A DNA stretch of 64,000 nucleotides from Tigriopus japonicus. Lineage: Eukaryota > Arthropoda > Copepoda > Harpacticoida > Harpacticidae. The position numbers and the translations under genes are program-made. The notes beneath the pieces are model-generated. The model was not told the origin of the DNA. It was given only the letters and a program-made list of their open reading frames with translations, and searched no databases. Shown one piece after another: positions 1 through 9,618 of the stretch (within the stretch, counting starts at the first letter, position 1; each line of letters begins with the position of its first letter). The stretch lies in assembly GCA_010645155.1 (NCBI GenBank), contig CM021321.1, positions 281,201 through 345,200 of the forward strand, read 5' to 3'.

Positions 1-806
1 ACAATTCTTGGAGGACGCAATCGGACTTTTGTTAACTCAAATTAGAACTTTCGTCAATATTTCAGGTACATTCAACCATGTGACAACTTTAGGAATGGGT
101 GAAAAGAAATAGCCAGAAAGTTGCTTTAAACCTTGTTTTAATATCATATCCATGTCGATCAAACCTAAAATGGGCCCCTCCATAAGTTATTTGAGCGTCA
201 AATTGTACTTTATCACATTAACCAAAAATGCATCCAACGAGAACTAAAAATCTCGCACTAAAGATGATTATAATTATTATCATTATATCATTTTTTCAGG
301 CCAATGACCTAATTATCGGAACTCAATTACATGTGCACTGATCTCAAATGTCTCTGAACTTTAAAAATGATTGCTCCAGCTCAATTCTGCGCCGTGTGGA
401 GTGTGCATTCTATAACATTCGAGACGTCTATGACTCCACTTAAATCTAAATATCCACCCATCTGTCTACACCCCACATTGTTCAAAATAACCTGAGAGAA
501 ACGGATCAAATCCGAATATACAATCATTTCCACCCATCATCTAACTCCCTACAAGTAAGAAGCAACACAAGGTGTTGTTACAGGTGAAACGTCCATGTAC
601 TCAGCATTCACGGGGGTGAACGAACGACTTGCTACGGAATCGACCAGCGGACCAACTCCCGAAAATGGTTTGCTCTCTGCTCTCGCAGTATGTCGTTCAT
701 ACATGTACCATTGTTCGTTTCTCGGCAAGAAAGTGGACTTCAAGCATGCCGTGTTTTGATCAGAGCAGAACGTTTCGAAGAAAGTTTGCTTGGCCAGTTA
801 TTCATC
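1..806. other. upstream region without recognised gene
   Basis: I see no conserved coding segment or repeat here. An open frame runs in phase with the fucosyltransferase from 690, so a 39-residue N-terminal extension is formally possible. It would place the membrane anchor far from the N terminus, so I did not adopt it. The promoter should lie in this stretch, but I recognise no core element. Confidence 0.4.
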
Positions 807-1707
807 ATGAAGCCGGGCACATGGTTCACCACTGATACGATCAAGATCGCCATTTCATTGGTGCTTTTGACCAATGTACTGTCAATAGCCTATTTCTTCA
901 CATCCGAATCATCGGCAGAAAATCGGGTCCTGGAACCACCTGAGATCTTGTCCCGAAGTGAACGATTTGTTCCATCATCCACTGAAGATCGTGTGATCCA
1001 CATCGTCAAGGAGAAATCCTTTGATTGGCACGAACATGAGTTCCACATTGGATTCGAGGAGTGTCCACATTTTCGGAACTGCCGGGTTCAGACCCATTAC
1101 ATCACGAATCAATCGGTTCCATTGTCTGTTCCTCATAAGGGAGATGCGGTTGTCTTCACCGTTCAAGCTGCCAGTTTACAAAAGGATCCTTCTTGGTGGA
1201 CCAGAGCAGCTGATATGCGTTCCAAAGATCTAGCTTGGGTCCTTTTCTCAATGAGGAACCCTTTTGAGTTCCCATTGAATTTTATGACCTTCAGGAATTA
1301 TGGGTTCAACTTCACGATGACGTACAAGCCAAATTCGGATATTTTTACTCCGTACAATTTTTGGTTGTCCGAAGGGAATCCAAGTCCTCGAATGGCGAGG
1401 AAAAATTTCGCTCAAGGCAAGACTCGGAAGGTTTTATGGCTGATAGATGGTCCGTGTCATTCGATTAATAATCGGATGAAGTACGCCAAGGATTTGAGTC
1501 AGAAGATTGCATTGGATATCATTGGTCATTGTTATGATCAAAGTGGAAAGGTCCATCAGGTGGATTACAGTACGCATCATAACGAAGGTCGTCGTGGGGT
1601 CATGAGTGATTATAAATTCGTCTTGGCCTTTGAAGAGATTAGTTGTCGTGATTATGTTACGACAACTTACTTTGACGTTGCTCAAAAGCAATCCATCATT
1701 CCCATAG
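807..1707 (+). CDS. fucosyltransferase-like exon 1
   Basis: This exon carries the cytosolic tail, membrane anchor, stem, the GT10 N-terminal domain and most of the GDP-fucose-binding core. The donor GTAAGC follows at 1708. It ends one base into a codon (phase 1). Confidence 0.85.
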
Positions 1708-3283
1708 GTAAGCAAACAATTCCAGGAAATTGAGATTACTCGCCCGATTTTACATAAGCTAAAGTAGATCCCTCTAAACTAAATAGTAAATCATGGAGGT
1801 TGCGTTACAATTGAACAAAAATCAGCGGGATTATAAATTTTTGGACAGCAGAACCTTTTGTAGTTCTTGAGTAGAACTAGTGAAAACTATCACCTTTCCT
1901 TGCTATTAATCTCTTTAAGGGAGTAGAATAAAAACAAAAGGAATCCGTTCAAGGTTAGATAAGAGTTGTTATAGAATTTGGCCATAATCAGTTTGTTATC
2001 GTAGATTACAAGCAAGAATACCCCCAGTTTCTCAATTAACCTCTTTTTGTCTTAATATGCCAATTTATTATGAAATACTGTTGTTATTACTTTGTAAATA
2101 AGCGAGATTTTGTGGGCTCCATCATCGCCAGTATATTTGTTCAAAAAGACAAAAACAATGATCTGAATGAAAAGATCGCAAGATCTTCCGAGCTTGATTG
2201 GAAAAAGTGTGGACATTTGAATGTCCCTTTGGCATCGAAGTCATGTACTCGTTATCTACTCCTTGCTCAACATTGGATTTTAAAAGTGATGGACCCACAG
2301 AGCTTTCGGCCGAAATTTCGGTTACGGTTTCGGTTATGCATACCGAAACCTAAAACAGACATGCACTGCAAAAAATGGAGTTTCACAAAAACACCGAAAT
2401 TTTTTTTGGTCCAAAACACCTCTGAAACTTCAGTTTTCCCATTTGCAAAATTTTCGATTACTAAACATAGAAGACATGATCAAGTATGACCTTGCAATAT
2501 TATCAACAGTAAATTTATTCACAGATGTCTTCCCTAAACTTTTTGTTTAGATTGTCACAGACGGCTTGAAATTGTTTGCAAAGATTTTTTCGAGTCATGA
2601 ACGCTTGTTACAACTTATTTGTTTATTGGTTGGAACCTCTCCAACACCAAGGTGAACACTGAAGATGATAAAAAAGAGAAAAAAGTGAAAAAAAGTAAAA
2701 AGAAAACTCTGTTTCATCACTCAATACTGAAAGCAAAGCTAACGATTTCATGAGGAAATTATTTTTTTTTGCATTGATTTGGGTGTCAGATGGCAAAATC
2801 TATGTATGTTTTGTGTTAGGTTAGGTTAGGTTATGTATTGTGACCTTTATAATTCTTAGTTTCAATGATTTTGCAAGCTTTGAGCAAAAGATTGCATTTA
2901 AAGGATCTGGTGCACTAACAGTTTCTTTTCATTCAATTTCAGTGATGGGTGCTCAAAAGGAGGCTTACGAAGTTCTAGGCCCTGTGGATTCTTTTATTCA
3001 TATCGATGATTTCAAGGGCCCTCAAGAATTGGCCAATTACTTGCACGAACTGGATTTGAACGACCATAGTTACAACCAATTCTTTCGTTATGTGGACACT
3101 GGAGAGTTCAAGTTTCCCATCTCTACCATGTGTCGACTCTGTGATCACATCAATTACTTCAAAGAGTCAGGTTACCAACAGTTTTACACAAAAGATCAGT
3201 TTGAAGAGTTCTGGACGTCAGATGATTGCAATCTGAACAGTTTGTTTTTGGGAGATGATTCGAGTGGGAACAGTGTTCCATAG
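807..3283 (+). CDS. alpha-1,3-fucosyltransferase-like protein (GT10), two exons: 807-1707 and 2943-3283
   Basis: The joined product is 413 aa, the usual size for GT10 fucosyltransferases, which move fucose from GDP-fucose onto N-acetyllactosamine or N-glycan core acceptors in the Golgi lumen. The start at 807 gives type II topology: 13 cytosolic residues, a membrane anchor at about 14-31, then stem and lumenal catalytic domain. Family landmarks are a WVLFSMRNP segment (about 144-152), FNFTMTYKPNSDIFTPY (N-terminal domain end), and YKFVLAFEE...DYVT (about 272-285). The intron splits a codon (ATA G|TG) and restores IIPIVMGA, the family's VPVVxG motif, followed by FIHIDDF. Oddities: the usual DYVTEK reads DYVTTT, and the usual SNC reads DGPC. 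Family assignment is secure. Catalytic activity and linkage specificity are not established. Confidence 0.9.
2285..2480. repeat. TTTCGG-rich hAT-like repeat, copy 1 (truncated)
   Basis: It begins AGTGATGGACC and then shows the palindromic block TTTCGGCCGAAATTTCGG and TTTCGGTTATGC found in copies at 22760-22965 and 37030-37365. The opposite terminus, CTTTCGGTCCATCACTA in the other copies, is missing, so this copy is 3'-truncated or decayed. The right limit is approximate. Confidence 0.7.
2816..2830. repeat. short interstitial TTAGG array
   Basis: Three perfect TTAGG units followed by a partial TTA. TTAGG is the canonical arthropod telomere unit. Three copies in AT-rich DNA can also arise by chance or slippage. 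Confidence 0.5.
2943..3283 (+). CDS. fucosyltransferase-like exon 2 (terminal)
   Basis: It starts after TTTCAG and completes the split valine codon. It encodes the C-terminal GT10 subdomain with VMGAQKEAYEVLGP and FIHIDDF, a C-terminal helix region with paired cysteines (CRLC), and the TAG stop. Confidence 0.9.
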
Positions 3284-3450
3284 AAAGCAGATAACAAATG
3301 GGCATTCGGATTCAAATTTGCAATACTTTGGAAGTCGATTTCAAACTAAATTTCATGCTTTAAGTGGTTCTCATGGCCATAACAAATGTTAAACCTAGCT
3401 TTTTGGTCAAAAGTGATATTTTATGTTGTTGTACTCTTCATGTTGAGAAG

Positions 3451-3456
3451 AATAAA
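3451..3456 (+). terminator. candidate poly(A) signal of the fucosyltransferase gene
   Basis: AATAAA about 170 bp after the stop codon, on the coding strand. It is the first canonical hexamer downstream of the gene. Confidence 0.55.
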
Positions 3457-3928
3457 GAGTTATATTCATAGAGCTGGAACGTCTTTCAAGTGGACAGACA
3501 CTTGTTCTCATTTGGAACTGTTTAGAGAGCTCAATACGAGAGATATTCCCACCGTTGATTAAGCCTACATACAATCCATCAAGGGATAAATCAAGAACCC
3601 CTGAATTTTCTGGACGACACATTGATTTCAAGTAGATAAAACCTAATTTTTTAGTGACCACGTTCTGCAAGCCTAAGGAGGTAAAGTCGAAACTATTATT
3701 TCTCTACTACTCATGTTATTACCCTACAAATGCATCAGTGGAAATATCCAACATGCAGTACTGCAGCGTGGCTGATAAGTCTGGGACCACAGGTTTGGCA
3801 TTGTAGATCATTCATATCTAGCAATTTAGCACTTAGAATCAGCCACAACAAACACGAAACTCTTGGAAAAGAGCTATGGAAATGGGCACATTTGTGGAAC
3901 CACTGACGCATGTGTCACACGCACAATA

Positions 3929-5212
3929 CAGAGTGGGGCAGAAGTATCTGGACAAAACTTTGAACATAATTTACAGCATCAAGAGCTATTTTTAGCCAAT
4001 TGTGTATTTAACAAAAAAAGTTTGGACAACAATTAAGAACATTTTTATTCAATATGGTCACCGTTGGCCTTAATGACGGCGTCCAAGCGGCCGACAAAGG
4101 CCGAGCAGGCTTTGGCGACCTCAGCCGTGGAGAAGGAGGCCATGTTCCACTTCACCGACGACTTCAGAGACGCCAGGCTGTTGTGTGGCATCTTGTTGAC
4201 CTTCCTCCTCAGCTCGGACCACAACTAGAAGTCGCATAGGTTGAGGTCAGGGCTGTTTGAAGGCCACTCGTCTTTCTTGACCACTACGTCAAATTTGCTG
4301 TTCAAAAAGTTCATGGAAACATTGGACACATGACACGGAGCAGAGTCCTGGATCCACATGAATTTGGTTCCTGGTGGGTAGGTGGTTGCCAGCCAGGGCA
4401 TCACGACCTTCCTTAGAAGCTCCACGTACCCGGCGGCGTTGAGCCTGAATTTGGGAGGGAAGACATGGGCTGGCATCACCTTCCCGTCGCTGCTGATGAG
4501 GCCAAAGACCATAATCTTGGCAGGATTCTTTGTCTTCACGATGGGAGGCACAACGGTTCTGTTCTCGGCAAGCCATGGGTTGTTCTGGGGGTTGTACGCG
4601 CCATCCACCGTGAAGATTGACTCATCTGAGAAAAGTCTGACCGTCCTTGGATTGACCTTGCAGATTCTGCGCAACTTCTTGCCTCTCTCAAGCCTGGTGG
4701 CTTTCATCTTCTCGGTAAGAAGGTGGCGTCTGCCTCTGACGTAGGAGGTCAAGTTCAGGTCCTCCTTGACGGCCCTGGCCACAGTCCTCTTGCTCACGGA
4801 CCGCCTGGCTGCGTGGGCCGATATGGACACAGCTGGGTTGGCCTCGATGGACCTCCTCAGGCCCGCCAAGAACCTGGGGGGTCCGCTTTTTTGCCCTGTG
4901 TGGGCCGCAGGGGGCGTGGCCTGTCCCCCGGCCAGACTGCAGCCTCTTCACGACCTCGTAGACGGTGGCCCTGGGGTACTTGGTTGACTTGATGATAGCT
5001 CTGGCGTCATTGCCGGCCAAGAGCAATTCAGCAATCACTTTACGCTTTTGTTCCTGGGGCTTCATATTTCCGGATTTAAACAAAAAAAAATTAACAAACA
5101 TTCAAAACCGGTTTTTGGTCAAACCACAAAAACGCGGGAAATAAAAATATTCCTCTTGCTTCAGGAGATATACTTCATCCAAGTTTTGTCTGGATACTTC
5201 TGCCCCTCCCCG
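3929..5212 (-). mobile_element. maT-type mariner transposon (DD37D), 1284 bp
   Basis: The ends are inverted repeats sharing 26 perfect bases (GGGGCAGAAGTATCTGGACA... at 3935-3960 and its complement at 5181-5206). TA dinucleotides flank both sides (3927-3928 and 5213-5214), as expected of mariner target-site duplication. The element is much richer in GC than its surroundings. It carries one transposase on the minus strand, now broken. Confidence 0.92.
4045..5065 (-). pseudogene. maT mariner transposase, broken by a frameshift and an in-frame stop
   Basis: The reading frame from ATG at 5065 to TAA at 4045 would be about 340 codons, the family's usual length. The N-terminal helix-turn-helix (from MKPQEQKRKV) is in one frame. 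The catalytic domain (from about 4870) is in another, shifted at a run of six G on the plus strand (4876-4881), where one base fewer restores the frame. The catalytic triad is visible: FSDES, WIQDSAPCH and SPDLNLCDF, with 37 residues between the second and third Asp, diagnostic of the maT (DD37D) clade. A TAG at 4225-4227 replaces the codon after CDF; the frame then runs on to the normal C terminus. I infer it makes no active transposase. Confidence 0.9.
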
Positions 5213-5318
5213 TACAACCCATCTTATTAAATGAAAACATCTTCCATGGTTTTCAAATTTCTCTCCAAAATTGTTCAGACAATGGCTGCTGATAATAGGA
5301 AACAAATTTTAGACAACA

Positions 5319-5526
5319 GAGTCCTTTAAGCGCAACCAGTGAAATGGAACACACGTGCAACCTTTGAGCTTTAATACAGAAAATTTCTGTTCTTACGTGT
5401 CCAATATACATTGAGAAGTGCGAAAATAGGCCAAACGTTTGTGTCAGGGTACAATTTTTGGAGCCGTATTACCAAGGTGACCTCCCAGTCTTATGTACTG
5501 TGACCTCCCAGTCAGCTGCTCCTTAA
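5319..5526. repeat. 208-bp dispersed repeat, copy 1
   Basis: From GAGTCCTTTAAGCGCAACC to CAGCTGCTCCTTAA it matches 32811-33018 in the same orientation with scattered substitutions and almost no length change. It includes a short internal duplication of the GTGACCTCCCAGTC motif. No coding potential is seen. It may be a non-autonomous element. It lies inside the older mariner remnant. Confidence 0.8.
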
Positions 5527-5589
5527 CGGAGGTTTTTGCTTACCTATACGGTCCGTTATGACCGTTACATGGAGTTTGTAAAATTCTTT

Positions 5590-5866
5590 AAACGACAGTA
5601 GTTGAGCTCCACAAAGAGGGAAAATCAGATCGGGAGATTTTGAAAACTATGCAAATGAGCAATTTGATTAGAAAGTTTGTCAGAATTACAATAAACCATT
5701 ATAAAGATAAAGGATACATCTCTAAAAAGGCAAGGAAAGATTGCATGTCTTTCCATAAGTGTCAGAAGCCCAGATGCCAGGAGCAACAAAACATCCATGA
5801 CATTAAGAGAAGGGAGATGGAGTGGCCTTTAAGCCCTGATCTCAATCCAATGGATTTAAATTTGTG
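5590..5866 (+). pseudogene. decayed mariner/Tc1-like transposase fragment
   Basis: An N-terminal stretch like the mariner HTH (VELHKEGKSDREILKTMQM, about 5600-5660) is followed, after loss of most of the catalytic core, by EWPLSPDLNPMD, the conserved block ending in the third catalytic Asp. The middle is missing or scrambled. Its strand is opposite to that of the inserted maT element, and it differs in sequence, so it belongs to the older host element. Confidence 0.7.
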
Positions 5867-6043
5867 ATCCATGCCTGAATCCAGAACCTATGAAAAGTTC
5901 TGCAAGAATATTGTGAAAGAATACCCTTGAGAGAGTATGGACATTAACATCTGAATAGTTTGTGCGTGTTACACGTGCATTGGTGGTTCCACAAATGTGT
6001 CCAATTTTTTATGTGCTTGCTGTATCCTGCTCCCGAGTATGCC

Positions 6044-6121
6044 CGTCGGACGATGCCGTGACCGCCGGACGATGCCGTGACCGCCGGACGATGGCGTGGC
6101 CGACCGAGCCAATGCTGTGGC
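6044..6121. repeat. GC-rich 19-bp minisatellite
   Basis: About four units of CGCCGGACGATGCCGTGAC: the first two almost identical, the third with three changes, the last degenerate. It is strongly GC-rich against an AT-rich background, just outside the right end of the nested mariner structure. Confidence 0.75.
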
Positions 6122-7644
6122 CGACCGAGGCTTCGTGATGTCAAGTATTTTCTAGTAAAATTTCTCTGTCATTTCTAGTCAAAATCTGTGATAACTATGT
6201 AAATCTGTGATATTTTTACAATTATTTTAATCTTACTAATTTTATATCTATGCACTACGTGCGCAGAGGCAAAAATCTTATTTATTCTAATTCCGACCAC
6301 ATATTTTTTGGGACAAACGGAAAAAATGGATATTCTTCTCATATTGAGACTGTATATTTCATATTGGTAGCCACTCGGAAACATAATGAGTAAGAAAGAG
6401 CAATGAGACCAATTATCATCCGCCAAATATCAACATTGATCAAAACTAGTGCAAATTTGCTTCATGTTTTCCACAAAATAAGCTATTCCCATTTATCTTG
6501 TTTATCCCGGGTTAAGTTTGAGCTTGACCATAGGAAAATTTGGAGGTGGTGACGAGTAACATGAATTTAAAAGGGCTGATATAATCTTCATATTTGCCTA
6601 GACAAAAAATGGTCAATACTTTATAAGCTTTTGTTGAAAAAAAATCTTTTGTGCTGGGTTTAGCGGTGTTGACAATCCCGATTTTCATTAATTATAATCA
6701 TTGGGGACTGTTGCCAAGAGCAGAGGAATGTTTTCAATTGAATGAATAAAGATCATTAATTCATTTTAATTTGAATGGCTCTCAACCTTTGTCTGAAAAA
6801 AGAAGGGACTCTTCTGTCTACTTAATGATTGATTGTTTTATCTAGTCATATCAAATGCTACTTTGCTTGCTAATTGATGTGTAAGATTTAATATAACATA
6901 AGAACAAAATAGTAAAAGCCGGAAATTTTAACCCTAAAACAAAAGAACCTCAATAAGGAAGTAAAATTGATTTAAAATAGAGGATCAGGTTTCCACCTAA
7001 GATTCATCAAAACTAAAGAATTGACCTCCTTCATATACGTAAAAATGACGGCCCTTGAGTGTTATCATTTAGCATAAGACAAGCATATATTTTTTGGTAT
7101 GGTCCTTTAATCTCCATATCATTCTGAGTTGTTGAGGTGTTCAATTTCCAACCATTTTTACAAGTCATTCTACAAAAAAACATCACTCCTTCATCCTACA
7201 CCCAAGGACATTACACAAGTTTTTCATGTCCAATCAACTGAAAATGCATACTTTTTTCAATTTTTCCGTAATATAAAAGTACCTCGTGACAACCATATGA
7301 TGGTTGATGATCTCTTCAAATCACATGAGACTCGCCCTTATCGATGTCAGATCTCTTCATTGAGGACTCTAGGCTAAAACATTACTGGGCTAACAAATGG
7401 AGGTGAAACATGTTCGTATGATTCCCAAGGTAAGTGAGTCAGTACAAGAATGTAAGAATATTCTGACCCAGGGTTCAGGCGAAGACTTTTTATGATACAA
7501 GTAAAACAAGACCAAGAGAGCGAGTGAGAAGCAAAGTGTGTCATGTTTATTTAACAGTTGTCGTGCGGTCAGGTTAGACCTGGAACTCCAAAGAACAGAC
7601 AGCCTTCAGTGGTCTTTGATCGTTCCACTTTGTCGCTCTTCAAG
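6122..7644. other. gene-free stretch between the mariner nest and the anoctamin 5' region
   Basis: AT-rich sequence with only short random open frames on both strands. I see no conserved protein segment, RNA gene or clear repeat. The 3' third becomes less AT-rich and may hold the anoctamin promoter. Confidence 0.5.
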
Positions 7645-7695
7645 ATGGCAACCAACTCAAACTATGGAAGCACCAACCAGTTAATCGACAATGAG
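7645..7695 (+). CDS. candidate alternative first exon of the anoctamin gene
   Basis: An ATG in strong context (CAAGATGGC) opens 17 codons (MATNSNYGSTNQLIDNE) and ends in phase 0 exactly before a consensus donor GTAAGA. Position 8974, the proposed main start, directly follows an AG, so a phase-0 junction to it would stay in frame. This is inference; the exon could equally be 5' UTR of another transcript or chance. Confidence 0.3.
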
Positions 7696-8409
7696 GTAAG
7701 AGACATCAGATCACTCCGAGCAAAGATTGACACCGAGATTACTACCATCACTTGTCCTTGTTCCCGTAACCTTGGAGTGTCGAGTGTTTAATCATAACCT
7801 TTGCCGAACCCCCAACACATTCCATAACCTAGCCACAAACCTAAAGGACATTAGAGCCACTTGCATTCCAAATCGGAGGAACAGGGGCCTTTTTGTTCCC
7901 AGTTTCCGACTCTTTGATAGGCCTTGCTTTCGTAACGGGACACTTGGAACGGAACCGAGTATCAACGCCAAAGAGGGCAGGCAGCATTCCAAGTTATATA
8001 TCTGTGTGTATGTGCTGTCGTACGTACGTGTTCTCTCTGCTCGTTCGGCTGAAGGCCGTGGAACCTCTCCCTTTAGTGGGACCTTTTTCACGTGGTTCCT
8101 GGCCAAAAGAGGTTTTGTGTCCGGGCGTCTCGCTCATCGGTCCCGTCACTCCTCCGAGAACTGGATGAACTAGTAGGATACGTACTCCCTTCATAGTAGT
8201 AGTATGTAGTCTGGAAGCCAAGGCCCTCGTAGCCAAGACCCAAGAAAGCAACAAAAAGGAGACCACGCCGTCGACGCCGACGAACCAGAAGTTATCTTTT
8301 GGCGTCTTCTGCGGGAACCAAAAATAGCTCGATCCCCGTGCCTCCGCTCGAATTCTCATCAGGCCGGAGAAAAAGGCGCGTGAGCTTGAAGCAGCAAGGC
8401 CACTTTCTG

Positions 8410-8445
8410 GTGTGGGTTTGTGTGTGAGTGAGTGAGTGAGTGAGG
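8410..8445. repeat. GTGA microsatellite
   Basis: An imperfect run of GTGT/GTGA units, GTGAGTGAGTGAGTGAGTGA, in the presumed 5' leader or promoter region of the anoctamin gene. Confidence 0.7.
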
Positions 8446-8962
8446 GGCTCCTCGTCGAGTCCAAAGTGGGGTTCCACTCGTTCCACTCGCGGCCAGAATG
8501 CTCCTCCAAAGTTGGATGCGGTGGATTTCCTCGAATTAGTTGCTTTGGAGTTGTTCACGAGGGTGATAGTGATCCACACAAATGTGCTCGTGTGTGCGGT
8601 CCCATTCATTGGGGACCAATCATTATTGGTGATGTGGCCGCAATTCAGATGATTATTGTTCCAATCTTCCCTCGTGTATTGGAATCAACTCAACGAGCGC
8701 GGTCATCCTGGAAATAGGCGAATGATTGGTGAGCCGTTGGTTTGATCATGGCCAAGTGTCCTGTTATTGGTGTTTCCAAGAAGAATCTTCCGAGTGTAAC
8801 TTTAGTGAGCGTGATGAGTGAGAGTCCTGGCCAAAGTAGCCCAGTCGTGTCATTAAATGTTCCTAAGCGTTTGTTTTGCTCCAAACGGCCTTAGATCCCG
8901 GCTCGGTCAACAATGTCGTCGAGTTGTGACAATTGCTCCCTCTCTGTGACCTCCAATCCAAT

Positions 8963-8983
8963 ATGATTTCAAGATGGATTTGA
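8963..8983 (+). promoter_or_regulatory. upstream ORF overlapping the anoctamin start codon
   Basis: An ATG at 8963 is out of frame with the main start at 8974 and opens six codons that stop with TGA at 8981-8983, inside the main coding sequence. If the leader includes it, it would be expected to lower or regulate initiation at 8974. If 8974 is an internal acceptor, it is irrelevant. Confidence 0.35.
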
Positions 8984-9618
8984 ATTGGCACGAACCCTCA
9001 CACGCTCTTCATCACAAGTCCATGCCCGAAATTCCCTCCACCCGAAATCCATTGCGAAAACAAGAAACCACCTTCGATGCCTCACCCGAACCCCGTACCA
9101 CCAATCCCTACAAGAATTGCAACGGGATCAACCACATCGACTACCAGATTCTAGTCGGTGGAGGATCGATAGAAGGCCGAAATGGCCTGGGAATGTTTGG
9201 ATCGTCACCGGGAACCTCGCCTCGACAGCCTTTGCTCTCTGCGCAAAGTCAGGATTCCTCCAGCAGTTTTGAAAGTGTGGGTGGGCAACCTTCCACTTCT
9301 GCACTCCAGTATCCGTCAAGTTCTCGAAAGCGACGAGGATCTCTCCGATGGTTGTGCAATAAAAAATTCATTAACAATAAGCAGAAAATCCCCGAGGAGT
9401 CGCTTTCCAATCCCGATCCCGAAGACCAGGTAGATGAGGCTGAAGTTGCCGAATGCATCGAGGCCTCAGGCCCGGTGGAGCATTTCGTTCGACAGGAATC
9501 TCGACGATCTATGGGTTTGGCTGGTTTGGCCGGAACCTGTGAGAGCTTCGACCCCACGAGTGATAATATCTTGGGCTTTGCCGAGCTCCTACACCTTCAG
9601 AAAAAGAAAGGCCTCCGA
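8974..9618 (+). CDS. anoctamin exon 1
   Basis: It encodes residues 1-215: Ser/Pro-rich, low complexity, with a basic patch around [12 protein letters not shown] (about 115-126). ATG 8974 has a strong context (AAGATGG) and follows an in-frame TGA at 8947. Donor GTAAGT at 9619, phase 0. The open frame runs on to 9984 if unspliced. Confidence 0.75.

Larger units (their letters stand above)
1708..2942 (+). other. fucosyltransferase intron
   Basis: A 1.2 kb intron with donor GTAAGC and acceptor TTTCAG. It holds a truncated copy of the TTTCGG repeat family (2285-2480) and three TTAGG units (2816-2830). Nothing else is recognised. Confidence 0.8.
3886..6004. mobile_element. older mariner/Tc1-like element with about 40-bp TIRs, interrupted by a younger mariner
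   Basis: The left end (about 3886-3927, CACATTTGTGGAACCAC...CACGCACAA) is repeated inverted at about 5960-6004 (GTGCGTGTTACACG...GTGGTTCCACAAATGTG). Between them lie a decayed transposase (5590-5866), a 208-bp dispersed repeat (5319-5526), and the complete younger maT element 3929-5212 inserted next to the left TIR. I infer that the structure is a nested insertion. The outer limits are approximate, and a flanking TA duplication is plausible but not clear. Confidence 0.65.

Noticed and set aside
690..806. 39-residue upstream extension of the fucosyltransferase
   Set aside because: It would bury the membrane anchor behind a long unsupported N terminus; the ATG at 807 gives the standard type II layout.
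3407..3670. 87-codon minus-strand open frame in the fucosyltransferase 3' region
   Set aside because: No recognisable motif, no splice context, and it overlaps the 3' UTR and poly(A) signal of the fucosyltransferase gene.
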